A DNA stretch of 64,000 bases from Thermodesulfobacteriota bacterium. GTDB taxonomy: Bacteria; Desulfobacterota; QYQD01. The stretch spans positions 56,718 through 120,717 of the forward strand of contig JAVHLC010000010.1 in the NCBI GenBank assembly GCA_031082315.1, given 5' to 3'. The notes beneath the pieces were generated by a model. The model worked only from the letters and a program-made list of their open reading frames with translations. It ran no database searches and was not told the DNA's origin. Of this stretch, positions 15,554 to 23,818 are shown piece by piece (the first letter of the stretch is position 1; each line of letters begins with the position of its first letter). A program made the translations under genes and the position numbers.

Positions 15554-16042
15554 TTATAAATAATAAAGGTTTTCGTCATGGACAGGAGGTCGTTTCTTCG
15601 CTGCCGGAGTGGCCTTTGAGGATATATCTAAAAAATCTCCTCCGTCCAAAATATCTCCCATCTCTTTTTCTATTTGCTCCGGGTCCTCCCCGGCCTCCAT
15701 ACGTTTCAGCGCCTCCTCCATGCCGGAGCCAAGATCAAGGCCGGTCATATCACACAGTTTTCGCATGAGCTTTGCACCCTGTCTGGGATCATCTTCATTG
15801 AGATTTTCAGCCTCGCGTTCCAACACAGACATGGCCTTTTCCAGCTTCGATTCATCCAGGTCCGGCATCCCCACGTCATCTTCTGCCTTCGCGCCTTTTA
15901 GGACGGCGAACCTGGACATGAGACGATCCAATGGCCCGCTGCCGCATTTCGGGCACATAGGCCGTTTTTCCGTATTTACCCGGCTGGAAAAGAAGTTGAA
16001 GATAGTATTGCAATCAGCACAGTAAAATTCATAGATGGGCAT
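15554..16042 (-). CDS. FmdB-type zinc-ribbon protein
   Basis: 162 residues. MPIYEFYCADCNTIF, then RPMCPKCGSGPLDRLMSRF, forms the FmdB/CxxC_CXXC zinc ribbon (two CxxC pairs). The long acidic tail (LEREAENLNEDDPRQGAKLM, then KRMEAGEDPEQIEKEMG) is helical and typical of the deltaproteobacterial version. FmdB-like proteins are putative regulators; the target is unknown. The C-terminal stop lies just beyond a response regulator of the opposite strand. Confidence 0.88.
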   Translation of the reverse strand: MPIYEFYCADCNTIFNFFSSRVNTEKRPMCPKCGSGPLDRLMSRFAVLKGAKAEDDVGMPDLDESKLEKAMSVLEREAENLNEDDPRQGAKLMRKLCDMTGLDLGSGMEEALKRMEAGEDPEQIEKEMGDILDGGDFLDISSKATPAAKKRPPVHDENLYYL

Positions 16043-16116
16043 GATAATTCCTCTCTGATAGTGTAGAAAAAAGGCATTCGTGGGTCAAGTAGAAATTGGG
16101 AAGGAAAAAGTACTTC

Positions 16117-16146
16117 TTGACTTTGAAAGGAAAAATTTAATATAGT
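16117..16146 (+). promoter_or_regulatory. Promoter of the WYL regulator operon
   Basis: TTGACT (16117-16122) and TATAGT (16141-16146) are separated by 18 bp in an A/T-rich stretch. Transcription should start near 16153, which makes the GTG at 16155 an unlikely start and favours ATG 16170. Confidence 0.6.
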
Positions 16147-16169
16147 GCCCTTATGTGAAAGGCCGCTAT

Positions 16170-16820
16170 ATGCAATCCAACCGCTTAGTTAGACTGGTTG
16201 AAACGGTTCTTAAGATCAAAACCCAGCCGCACCAAACCCGTCAGCAATGTTTAGCCTCCCTTAGCATCGGCAAGTCGCAGTTCTATTATGATCTCCAGTC
16301 GTTAAACGAACTGGGTCTGTCAATTAAATATTCTAACCACGAAAAGGCATTTTTGATAAAAAAAGAACCCGCATTTACCATACCCGATCTTGCCTTGGGG
16401 GATACTGTGGCCCTTATGCTCGCGGTCCGGCAACAGGTTCTAACGGCACGAAATGATTTTGCTCTTGCTTACGGCGCCTACGCCGCTTTGTGCCATATCA
16501 TAGCCGCACTCCCCTCGAAGACCCGAAAAGAATTGATAAATATGGTGGATAATCTGATTGTAAAGGATGGATTCGGCTGCCATAAGGACATCCTGGATAA
16601 ACTACAGGGGGCGCTCCAGGATAGAAATCGTATTGTCATAGACTGCCGGAAAGAAGGTGAAAAGGTGCTGCGCCGCTATACGGCCGATCCGGAACGGCTT
16701 TACTTCGAGCAGGGCAGTCTGTTTCTTGACGCCTTCACCCCTGAAAGCAAAAAGACGGAGACCTTCCGTGTCCCGCTCATCAAGCAAGTAATCAAAACTC
16801 CTTTCTTCATACCCCGTTGA
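16170..16820 (+). CDS. HTH/WYL-domain transcriptional regulator
   Basis: 216 residues from ATG 16170 (an in-frame GTG lies at 16155). The N-terminal HTH region is RLVETVLKIKTQPHQTRQQC, then SIGKSQFYYDLQSLNELG; the C-terminal half has the WYL-like beta region RRYTADPERLYFEQGSLFLD and ETFRVPLIKQVI. WYL proteins sense ligands such as nucleotides or ssDNA. AAAGG precedes the ATG. It overlaps the next gene's alternative start and shares a promoter with the SAM hydrolase and MFS genes. Confidence 0.8.
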   Translation: MQSNRLVRLVETVLKIKTQPHQTRQQCLASLSIGKSQFYYDLQSLNELGLSIKYSNHEKAFLIKKEPAFTIPDLALGDTVALMLAVRQQVLTARNDFALAYGAYAALCHIIAALPSKTRKELINMVDNLIVKDGFGCHKDILDKLQGALQDRNRIVIDCRKEGEKVLRRYTADPERLYFEQGSLFLDAFTPESKKTETFRVPLIKQVIKTPFFIPR

Positions 16821-16837
16821 TAAACAGCCTGAAATCC

Positions 16838-17665
16838 ATGCGTACAACCAGAGTCATTACGCTCCTTACCGACTTCGGCGCCAAGGACATCTACGCCGGC
16901 GTTGTGAAGGGGGTTATTCTCTCCATCTGCCCGGATGTCCGAATTATCGACCTGACGCATGAAATTCCTCCGCAGGATATCAGGGCGGCGGCGTGGCAGA
17001 TATCCGCTTCCTATGATTACTTCCCAAGAGGAAGCATACACGTGGCCGTAGTCGATCCAGGGGTGGGCGCTTCCCGCCGGCCTATCCTGGTCGCCTGCGA
17101 CGGCCACTTCTTTATCGGCCCGGACAACGGACTCTTCAGCCTGCTCTACCAATCAGGGAAGCCTTTTGAGGTATATGTATTAAATCAGAAAAAATACTTT
17201 TTAGATAAAATCTCCGCCACTTTTCACGGTCGCGATATCTTTGCGCCGGTAGCCGGACACCTGGCCTGCGGCACGCCGCCTGAGGAACTGGGTGAACGCA
17301 TTACAGACCCGGTCATCTTTAGCGCCACAAAACCTGAATTCGATGGGAGGACGCTCTACGGAGAAGTGGTCTGGATAGACCGCTTTGGAAACCTTATTAC
17401 CAACATCTCAGAAGAAGAATTTAAGAAACACATCCGGGGAAGACCCTTTGTGATTAAGGCCGACGGCATTTCTTTAAAATTCCTCCAGAAGACGTATGCC
17501 GGGGCCGCAGAGCATGGTATAATAGCCTTGTTCGGCAGCGGCGGCCTTCTGGAAATCGCCGAGGTCTCCGGTAACGCAGCCAGTCGGCTGAAAATGGGCA
17601 CAGGGGCCGCGGTAACCGTAACCATAGAAAAGAATCTTAAGGAGACAACAGAAAATCGCTCTTGA
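16838..17665 (+). CDS. SAM hydroxide adenosyltransferase (DUF62 family)
   Basis: 275 residues. The domain shows ITLLTDFGAKDIYAGVVKG, IIDLTHEIPPQDIRAAAWQI, VAVVDPGVGASRRPILV and FIGPDNGLFSLL, the aspartate and arginine motifs of the fluorinase/chlorinase fold that, without halogenation, hydrolyse S-adenosylmethionine to adenosine and methionine. The halogenase-specific loop is not apparent. ATG 16838 gives the normal N-terminus; a TTG at 16817 overlaps the previous stop. It is co-oriented with the WYL gene and the MFS gene. Confidence 0.9.
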   Translation: MRTTRVITLLTDFGAKDIYAGVVKGVILSICPDVRIIDLTHEIPPQDIRAAAWQISASYDYFPRGSIHVAVVDPGVGASRRPILVACDGHFFIGPDNGLFSLLYQSGKPFEVYVLNQKKYFLDKISATFHGRDIFAPVAGHLACGTPPEELGERITDPVIFSATKPEFDGRTLYGEVVWIDRFGNLITNISEEEFKKHIRGRPFVIKADGISLKFLQKTYAGAAEHGIIALFGSGGLLEIAEVSGNAASRLKMGTGAAVTVTIEKNLKETTENRS

Positions 17666-17723
17666 TAGAAAAACCACCAGTGTCTTCTTTGCGGCCAACA
17701 CCCTATTTTATTTTTGTCACTGG

Positions 17724-18827
17724 ATGGTTTTTGCATTTCTGCCCCTTCTCCTGAAAGAATACGGCCTTACCGATGGCCGTATCGGCATAATAATCGGCAC
17801 ATTCTCCATGGCCTCTATGCTGCTCATGCTCCCCATGGGGGTCTTTTCCGATTACTTTTCTCCCAAAAAGACCGTCATCGCAGGCACATGCTGCCTGAGC
17901 CTGTACTTCTTCTTCCTCCTCCTCTCCCGGAACTTTTATTGGCTCCTGCTCTCTGTCGCTATCGGAGGCGCCGGCGCCTCCGCCCTCTTTATTGTGCTTT
18001 CGTCTCTTTACCTCAAGGTCATCACTCGCAATAGTTTAAGCCGGCAGGTGGCCCTCTACCACGTGGGCGGTTACCTGGGATATGCCTTTGGACCGCTCAT
18101 AGGAGGATTGATTACTTCTTACTATCCACCGAAGTCTTTAATTGCTACGGCCTGGGCATGCTCCCTGGCGCTTATCGCGCTTACCTTATTTCTCAGGGAT
18201 TCCGCCCCGATCAGGTTTAGCTTTGAGGAATACCGGGCCGACCTGAAAAAACCGGGCAGGCTCCTCTTGATACTGGGGATATTTGTCCTGGCCACCCACT
18301 TTGGCGTAGAGCAAACCTCCTTTACACTCTTAATGAAAGGGAAACTGGGATTTGCGCCCAGAAATATCGGATTTATGTTTGCCGGTATCGGCCTGTGGAT
18401 GGCCTTTTTAGCCCCATGGATCGGATACTTTATGGATCGTAAGCAGAGGATTATCCATTTCCTCTTTGCCGGCCTTGTAATGTCCGGTGCATTTCAATTC
18501 CTGACCGGGAAGGCGTGGTCGTTCGGGAGTCTTCTTCTAACCAGGATATTTCACACCACGGGTGACGCTATAGCCATTTTAGGCATAGGGGTCCTGACTG
18601 CGCTCTACTTCCCGGGGGCGCGCCTCGGGGGAAATTCAGGCCTGCTCTATGTGGTGCGGACGGCCGCCATGTTTTCCGGGGCAGTAGTAGCCGGTCTTCT
18701 AAACACCAGGTGGGGGTACAGTTTTTCCTTTATGGCCAACGGCCTGTTCGTCCTGGCCTTTACAGCCATCCTGGCCATATCATTCAGACGGTTCTTTTCC
18801 TCTTCGCCGGCCGGCCAATCTCAATAA
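17724..18827 (+). CDS. MFS transporter
   Basis: 367 residues from ATG 17724, with ten or more membrane helices. The MFS loop 2-3 signature appears as LPMGVFSDYFSPKKTVIAG, and FGVEQTSFTLLMKGKLGFAP opens the second half. The frame remains open upstream with a plausible first helix (VFFAANTLFYFCHW) that lacks ATG, GTG or TTG; AAGGAG at 17639 followed by ATC at 17655 raises the possibility of a rare ATC start. The substrate is not evident. It probably shares the transcript with the SAM hydrolase. Confidence 0.85.
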   Translation: MVFAFLPLLLKEYGLTDGRIGIIIGTFSMASMLLMLPMGVFSDYFSPKKTVIAGTCCLSLYFFFLLLSRNFYWLLLSVAIGGAGASALFIVLSSLYLKVITRNSLSRQVALYHVGGYLGYAFGPLIGGLITSYYPPKSLIATAWACSLALIALTLFLRDSAPIRFSFEEYRADLKKPGRLLLILGIFVLATHFGVEQTSFTLLMKGKLGFAPRNIGFMFAGIGLWMAFLAPWIGYFMDRKQRIIHFLFAGLVMSGAFQFLTGKAWSFGSLLLTRIFHTTGDAIAILGIGVLTALYFPGARLGGNSGLLYVVRTAAMFSGAVVAGLLNTRWGYSFSFMANGLFVLAFTAILAISFRRFFSSSPAGQSQ

Positions 18828-18867
18828 GGCCGCTACCAAGCAAGCGAAGGAGATGCAAAATCTGTCC

Positions 18868-20217
18868 TTACCGAGTTAATGCTTTATGGCTTATGCGGTT
18901 AAAAAACAGTTCCTTTTGCCCCTCGAAGTCCGGATTTCTCTCCTTGTCATGGCATGCGAGGCAGATGGAAGCAGGGACAGTACGTCTCAACTGAGACGTT
19001 TCAGGATGGAAGGTATGTTTCCGGCCCGGGCCGTGGCATACCTCGCACTCCACACCGGCCAGCCGTCCCGTAGTCTGACCTATCTGAAAGCCGGTAGGGT
19101 AACCAAACCCCGTGGTATGACACGAAATACAATCGGGATAAAAATGCCTCCGGATATCTCTCAAGGTATCGAAGGCCCGGGAATGACTGGTGTCTTTCCA
19201 GGCCCGGTATTCAGGTGCATGGCAGTTTCGACAGCTCTCTGCCCCCACGTAACCATTATCCCTGTCCTGCTCTAATGCCTGGTCAGAAAACCTTCGTCTT
19301 GCCTCTGCCTGCCCTGCCCGATCCTTAACCGCTGCGCCATAAGCCCGTGAAATAAATTGCTCTATAGCCGGATCAGGGGCGATATCCAGCGAGAGGTAAA
19401 TCCACTTAAAGTCATGCCTCAGAAGCCGTCCATTATGGTCCACCCATAAATCCAGTCTGGCCAGGTACTTTTGGTCGGGAGAGACAATAACGGCATGGTT
19501 GACATTTTCTACAGGGATCTTGCCTCTGGCCGCCAGGATAACCTGGACGTCGCCAAATTCAGAGATGATTGATCTGTTTTCTTCTTCTGAAAGATCGCTT
19601 AAAACCACAACCAGGTTAGCTTCCCTTTTGATGACGGGCAGATATTTTTTGATACCGGCCAAAGGATCGGATATTTCAACCCCTTCGGCTTGAATTTGAT
19701 TGCGGCTGAGCGGTGGCGCGGTCAAGGCCAGGATTCCCACCTTGACCGGGCCCAACTCCTTGATGAGATATGGCCTCCCCGGAAGCTCTTTAGCCTCACC
19801 TTTATGGACATTGGCCGAAAGGAAAGGAATGTTTAGGCTCTTAATCTGATTCCGGATAAAGTCGGTCCCGAAGTTGAAGGCGTCGCCGCCCAAGGCAATG
19901 GCGTGATAGCCCATCTTCTCCAGGGTCTTTAGATAAACCTCAGTCCTTACCAGATCCGTCGGGCCTGCGCCATGAAAAGCGCCGCTCCCTTCGATCAACA
20001 GGGCCTGAGGATTCTCCTTAAGAACGTCCTTGATTATTGTAGCCCTTCTGGCCAGACCGCCAGCCCGGTTTTCGCCTCAGCCGCAGGGCTCCAGCGCCCC
20101 CCGGGTCTGACCGGTTAAGAGCAGAGTTATCCTTGTCCCTTCTTCTGCACCGGATGAGGCAAAAAAGGATAAGAACATTATAACCAACAAAAAGAGATAT
20201 GCTAAGAGTCGGATCAT
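18868..20217 (-). CDS. Metallophosphoesterase-like (UshA-like) domain fused to tetrahaem cytochrome c, selenoprotein (Sec47)
   Basis: 449 residues if TGA 20079-20077 is read as Sec. Residues 1-24 are a signal peptide (MIRLLAYLFLLVIMFLSFFA). The N-terminal metallophosphoesterase-like domain has LLTGQTRGALEPCG-Sec-GENR then AGGLARRATII; the family motif here is LEPCGC, so TGA replaces the second Cys. LEKMGYHAIALGGDAFNFG and LGPVKVGILALTAPPL continue the fold, without the full metal-binding set. Haem motifs start at 329, 363, 391 and 419 (CRNCH, CISCH, CEVCH, CLACH), a cytochrome c554-like module. Without recoding, the product starts at 19998 and lacks its signal peptide, which is incompatible with haem attachment. 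A perfect SECIS-like hairpin follows. The gene is convergent with the MFS gene. Confidence 0.87.
20048..20079 (-). promoter_or_regulatory. Bacterial SECIS element of the UshA-like cytochrome gene
   Basis: On the minus strand, 18 nt after the UGA (20079-20077) the loop GGUCUG (20058-20053) is closed by the 5-bp stem CUGGC (20063-20059)/GCCAG (20052-20048). Both spacing and loop sequence match E. coli fdhF. Confidence 0.88.
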
Positions 20218-20369
20218 TTTAATACTTACAAAGAATTATTGCCTACCTGAAACAGCATATCAAAACTCCTAATCAGATGTCCAGCATTATCAAAAATAAA
20301 CACCATACCTTGACACCTCGGCTATAAGCTGATAACAAGAGTTATCTTATCTGCCAGCAGAGGTTCCGC

Positions 20370-21953
20370 ATGTTGCCTGACTTTGTAAAGGATCTGTTAA
20401 GGCCAGGGGCATATCCCCACCCGGTAGCCGAGATAAAACTTGTCCAGACCCATATCTCCTACGTCTTTATTACCGGTGACTTTGTTTATAAGATAAAAAA
20501 GCCTGTTAACTTCGGTTTTCTCGATTTTACCACCCTCGAAAAACGCAAACACTTTTGTGAGCGGGAGGTAGTCCTCAATAAAAGGCTCTCACCGGAGATA
20601 TATCTCGGGGTGGAACCGGTGACTACAGACGGAAAAGGCTTTTTTATAAACGGTCCGGGAGAAGTCATTGAATACGCGGTCAGGATGCGGCAGATGCCCC
20701 AGGACCGTATGATGGATGTCCTGATAAAGGATGACAAAGTAGATCAAGGGGTCATCGACCGCATCGTGCAAAAACTCGTCCCCTTCTACACACAGGCCGC
20801 CACCGGCCCGGAGATAGACTTCTATGGCGAAATCCCGCAGGTACGTTTCAATATCGAGGAAAACTTTGCCCAGACCGAAGGCTATATCGGCCGCGCCCTC
20901 ACCAGGGAGCGCTTTGAAACCATTAAGGCATACAGCCTCTCCTTCTTTGAAAAAAGGGCTAATCTCTTTCAGGAACGTATAAAATCAGGAAAAATCCGGG
21001 ACGGGCACGGCGACCTCTATTCGGCCAACATCTGTATAGCTGATGATGTCTATATTTACGACTGCATAGAGTTCAATGAGCGTTTCCGCTATGGAGATGT
21101 GGCCTGTGATATAGCCTTCCTGGCCATGGACCTGGATTTCCACCGGTTGGGCGCCCTCTCCGGATATTTTATCGATCGCTTCGTGGAACTCTCCGGCGAC
21201 CGCTCGCTTATAGACGTACTGGATTTCTACAAATGCTATCGGGCCTACGTGCGCGGCAAAATCCACTCCTTCTCGGCGGACAGCAAGGAGATCGGCGAAG
21301 AAGACCGGGGCCGCTCTCTATCTACGGCCCGAAAATACCTTAGCCTTGCCTACCGCTATGCCGACGGAAAAAGGAAGCCGGTTCTCCTGGTATTCTTTGG
21401 CCTTATTGCCGGCGGGAAGAGCACCCAGGCCAGGATTATTGGTGAAAAACTAGCCATCGTGCCCCTTAATTCTGATGAGATCAGGAAAAAAATGGCCGGC
21501 CTCGCGCCCACAGAAAGAAGGCCGGAGCCCTTCGGACAGGGCATTTACAGCCCGGACTTTTCCCGCTCGACCTATACCAAATTACGCGAAGAGGCGGCGG
21601 CCCGGTTGGAGATGGGAGAATCCGTCATCCTCGACGCCTCATACAAGGACCGGGCCGAAAGGACGGCCCTGATCCAGATGGCCGAAGAACTGGATGTCCC
21701 CTACTGCTTCGTCTATTGCCACTGCCCGGAGGAAGAAACCAAGTCCCGCCTGGAAAGACGGAGAAAAAACAAAAAGGCCGTCTCAGACGGTCGCTGGGAG
21801 ATATATCTGAAACAGGCGGAGACCTTTGATCGGCCGGAGGAGATACCGTCCGGTCGCCTTCTTCAGGTAGATACAAGCCAGACCGTGGACAGGACTACAG
21901 CTTATATACTCCAGTCCTGCCCGGAAGATATACGCCGCGCCCTATCCCTCTGA
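20370..21953 (+). CDS. Bifunctional kinase-like protein: aminoglycoside-phosphotransferase-like domain plus P-loop kinase
   Basis: 527 residues. Residues 1-330 are a COG2187-type kinase-like domain (LVQTHISYVFITGDFVYKIK, the catalytic-loop-like DGHGDLYSANICI, then YIYDCIEFNERFRYGDVACD). Residues ~340-510 are an AAA/P-loop kinase with Walker A GLIAGGKSTQA, the VILDASYKDRAER strand and RRKNKKAVSDGRWEIY lid arginines. The same two-domain protein is widespread in bacteria, often near stress genes, without a settled substrate. Its gene is divergent from the selenoprotein above; the 150-bp gap between is A/T rich. Confidence 0.85.
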   Translation: MLPDFVKDLLRPGAYPHPVAEIKLVQTHISYVFITGDFVYKIKKPVNFGFLDFTTLEKRKHFCEREVVLNKRLSPEIYLGVEPVTTDGKGFFINGPGEVIEYAVRMRQMPQDRMMDVLIKDDKVDQGVIDRIVQKLVPFYTQAATGPEIDFYGEIPQVRFNIEENFAQTEGYIGRALTRERFETIKAYSLSFFEKRANLFQERIKSGKIRDGHGDLYSANICIADDVYIYDCIEFNERFRYGDVACDIAFLAMDLDFHRLGALSGYFIDRFVELSGDRSLIDVLDFYKCYRAYVRGKIHSFSADSKEIGEEDRGRSLSTARKYLSLAYRYADGKRKPVLLVFFGLIAGGKSTQARIIGEKLAIVPLNSDEIRKKMAGLAPTERRPEPFGQGIYSPDFSRSTYTKLREEAAARLEMGESVILDASYKDRAERTALIQMAEELDVPYCFVYCHCPEEETKSRLERRRKNKKAVSDGRWEIYLKQAETFDRPEEIPSGRLLQVDTSQTVDRTTAYILQSCPEDIRRALSL

Positions 21954-22049
21954 CGATTACGTGACGGAGTGCTCGGCAATTAGAGTGGGATTGTCTTGGA
22001 CAGAATTTTGACTAACTACTTACACGCGCAGGGTGCCGTCAATAGGAAA

Positions 22050-22385
22050 TCAGAACATTATAGGGTCTATACGCATTAAGACTTCCTGGAGTAGTTCTTC
22101 CGGGCATTTGCTAATGTAGGCCGCATTTCTAGCTCCGTAATCAAGCGAACGCAACTGATCTGCCATGATCACCCCTGTAATTTTTTTACCTTCGGGTATG
22201 GCTACATAAAATGGATTTTTACGTTCTGTGTTGCTGATGGGACAAACAAAAATGAACCCCATCTTTTTATTAAAGGCGCTATGACTTACGACTAAAGCCG
22301 GCCTGCTTCCCTTCTGTTCATGCCCGGCTTGTGGGTCAAAATTAAGGCGAATAAAATCTCCGCGTTTTGGGATATGGGCTACCAA
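22050..22385 (-). CDS. mazF: MazF/PemK-family endoribonuclease toxin
   Basis: 111 residues from a TTG start whose first bases overlap the end of mazE; GGAGAGG is at the right distance. The PemK/MazF beta-barrel shows IPKRGDFIRLNFDPQAGHEQ, SRPALVVSH, FVCPISNT and VIMADQLRSLDYGAR, including the Arg near the N-terminus of the barrel and the S/T-bearing loop used in RNA cleavage. It cleaves single-stranded RNA when free of MazE. An upstream ATG in the same frame (residue 37 of the open frame) would give a slightly longer N-terminus overlapping more of mazE. Confidence 0.92.
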   Translation of the reverse strand: MVAHIPKRGDFIRLNFDPQAGHEQKGSRPALVVSHSAFNKKMGFIFVCPISNTERKNPFYVAIPEGKKITGVIMADQLRSLDYGARNAAYISKCPEELLQEVLMRIDPIMF

Positions 22386-22630
22386 ACTTCCTCTCCTTCC
22401 GGCTTGCCCCATGAAACTTCCTTGCCGGGTTCTTGTACTTGGGCGAGCAACTCTTCTAATGTGTATTTCTTTTGGTGAGACAGGGGCTTTAAAATCAACT
22501 TTCCATCCTCTAATGAGCAACTTACCCGATCTTTTACACCCAGATGGAGTGATTCTAATACATGTTTTGGAAGTCGAATGCCAAGCGAATTACCCCATTT
22601 CCCAATTTGTAACTCCATATTATCTTGCAT
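22379..22630 (-). CDS. mazE: MazE-type AbrB/SpoVT antitoxin
   Basis: 83 residues with the swapped-hairpin AbrB DNA-binding domain at the N-terminus: MELQIGKWGNSLGIRLPKHV, then VSCSLEDGKLILKPL. The disordered acidic tail (EELLAQVQEPGKEVSWGKPE) is the toxin-neutralising part. GGGGA precedes the ATG. The operon is autoregulated by family rule; the upstream TATATGATATACAATGTATA (22654 onward) is palindromic and could be the operator. Confidence 0.92.
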   Translation of the reverse strand: MQDNMELQIGKWGNSLGIRLPKHVLESLHLGVKDRVSCSLEDGKLILKPLSHQKKYTLEELLAQVQEPGKEVSWGKPEGEEVW

Positions 22631-22759
22631 AGTTATGTCCCCTTACATATATGATATACAATGTATATCTGCGATGGGAGAATGTCAATTTAAAAATTGT
22701 TTACCGTAATAACTTTAGAGGCCGCTCCCGACACGCTTAGGTGTGAAGAATGGGTTTTG

Positions 22760-22811
22760 TTTCAGATTTACGCTTTCCGTTATCAACTTACTTTTTTACC
22801 AGCTTCCCATA
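22760..22811 (-). repeat. Repeat family D, divergent copy
   Basis: TTACGCTTTCCGTTATCAAC, then TTACTTTTTTACCAGCTTCC resembles the two closer copies at 57724-57810 and 60010-60095. In this copy and in the one at 60010-60095 the repeat sits next to the 3' end of a minus-strand accessory gene. Confidence 0.6.
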
Positions 22812-22815
22812 CTTC

Positions 22816-23166
22816 TCATATATTCGCACTCTCTCTACTTACTTCTTCTTCAACAGCCTTTTGAATGAACTGATTTAATGATATTCCTTTCATGATTGCT
22901 AACCGTTTTGCTTTTTTATGAACTTCGGGAGAAATCCTTACATTAAAACTGCCTTTATAAGATTTTTCAGTCTTTTTCCCATGTTCTTTGCAGAGTTGAA
23001 TATAATCCTCTACCGCATCTTCAAATGATTTTTTCAATTCTGCTACACTAGCGCCTTCAAAAGAAATCAGATCTTCAATTCCTTCAATTTTTCCAAAAAA
23101 GGCTTCGTCGTCAGCATTAAAATGAACTGAACCTATATATTCTTTATACTGCAAGAAATCTTTCAT
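22816..23166 (-). CDS. hicB: HicB-family antitoxin
   Basis: 116 residues. The degraded RNase H-like HicB domain (YIGSVHFNADDEAFFGKIEG, IEDLISFEGASVAELKKSFE) is followed by a ribbon-helix-helix domain (FNVRISPEVHKKAKRLAIMK, then ISLNQFIQKAVEEEV). It neutralises HicA and represses its promoter. Its ATG overlaps the stop of a HicA remnant (ATGA). With hicA truncated, this antitoxin is orphaned. Confidence 0.9.
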   Translation of the reverse strand: MKDFLQYKEYIGSVHFNADDEAFFGKIEGIEDLISFEGASVAELKKSFEDAVEDYIQLCKEHGKKTEKSYKGSFNVRISPEVHKKAKRLAIMKGISLNQFIQKAVEEEVSRESANI

Positions 23167-23258
23167 ATTAACCTCCTCGACTTGAGCTCATCAATAATCT
23201 GCTCAATCTGATACTGTTTTAACTCATTATTTGGGTGTGGCTTATGTAAACGAATTAT
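23163..23258 (-). pseudogene. 3' remnant of hicA toxin gene
   Basis: The frame upstream of hicB reads IIRLHKPHPNNELKQYQIEQ then IIDELKSRRLI before its TGA, the C-terminal part of a HicA/YcfA-type toxin. The N-terminal dsRNA-binding half, with the catalytic histidine, is absent; the sequence upstream switches to the group II intron fragment. This is below 60 residues. Confidence 0.7.
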
Positions 23259-23264
23259 GTCCGG

Positions 23265-23358
23265 GGCAGGCTCTTGCCCTTCTCCTAGCCTTAGGCTCCG
23301 CTAAAACCTGGATCGGGGACTCTCACCCCGATAGTCCTGTGCCATGCCCGGCACACAC
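23265..23358 (-). mobile_element. 5' fragment of a group II (probably IIC-attC) intron
   Basis: Minus strand begins GTGTGTGCCGGGCATGGC, followed by ATCGGGG-UGAGAGU-CCCCGAU, the first stem-loops of group II intron domain I, where 5' ends are GUGYG. It abuts an attC-like hairpin by TTGAC, the position where class C introns insert. No reverse transcriptase or domain V follows; the sequence switches to hicA after about 95 bases, so it is a truncated relic. Confidence 0.65.
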
Positions 23359-23363
23359 GTCAA

Positions 23364-23412
23364 GGCTAACCCGACGTGGCTTTGCACGGTCGGGTTGAGC
23401 CAGTTGTTAGGT
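23364..23412 (-). repeat. attC-like site 3
   Basis: Plus strand GGCTAAC (23364-23370) ... GTTAGGT (23406-23412), matching RYYYAAC/GTTRRRY. Internally AACCCGAC pairs with GTCGGGTT, and GGCT pairs with AGCC with one extrahelical G, as in attC folds. The upstream cassette gene's stop lies inside it, typical of integron cassettes. Confidence 0.7.
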
Positions 23413-23812
23413 GGTTTATCATTTTTTTAGGAGGTTGTTGTGAAGCGCTATCTTCCAAAGATTTTTCGATTATTATTTTTTGATGAACCGATGGAGGAGA
23501 AACAGTTCTTTGTTCAAGTTGTGATTCTGATTTTTGTTGTGGCTGTTTTTTCAGGAATTCTGGCATCTTTACTGCTAAATAGGCTCCTATAATGGCACCG
23601 ACAAGCGCAGCAACAACTCCAAGTATGGCACTGAATTTCATCCATTGGACTTGTTTACCAATGAGAATTAAATCCAACTTATGTTGTTCTAATCTGGCAC
23701 GGCGTTCAAATTCTTTTTCAACAAGAACAGCACGAGGATTATCTTCTCTGCAACCCTGTTTATATTCTGCGAGTTGGAGATCGGACATTATGGTTAAATC
23801 TATATCTTTCAT
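23366..23812 (-). CDS. Cassette-borne hypothetical membrane protein
   Basis: 148 residues. The N-terminal half is polar (MSDLQLAEYKQGCREDNPRA, then VLVEKEFERRARLEQHKLDL), followed by one membrane helix, MKFSAILGVVAALVGAIIGA, and a lysine/glutamine-rich tail. The last residues (TTGSTRPCKATSG) are read from the attC site itself. I do not recognise it. It forms one gene cassette between two attC sites. Confidence 0.7.
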   Translation of the reverse strand: MKDIDLTIMSDLQLAEYKQGCREDNPRAVLVEKEFERRARLEQHKLDLILIGKQVQWMKFSAILGVVAALVGAIIGAYLAVKMPEFLKKQPQQKSESQLEQRTVSPPSVHQKIIIEKSLEDSASQQPPKKMINHLTTGSTRPCKATSG

Positions 23813-23818
23813 TTTTTC

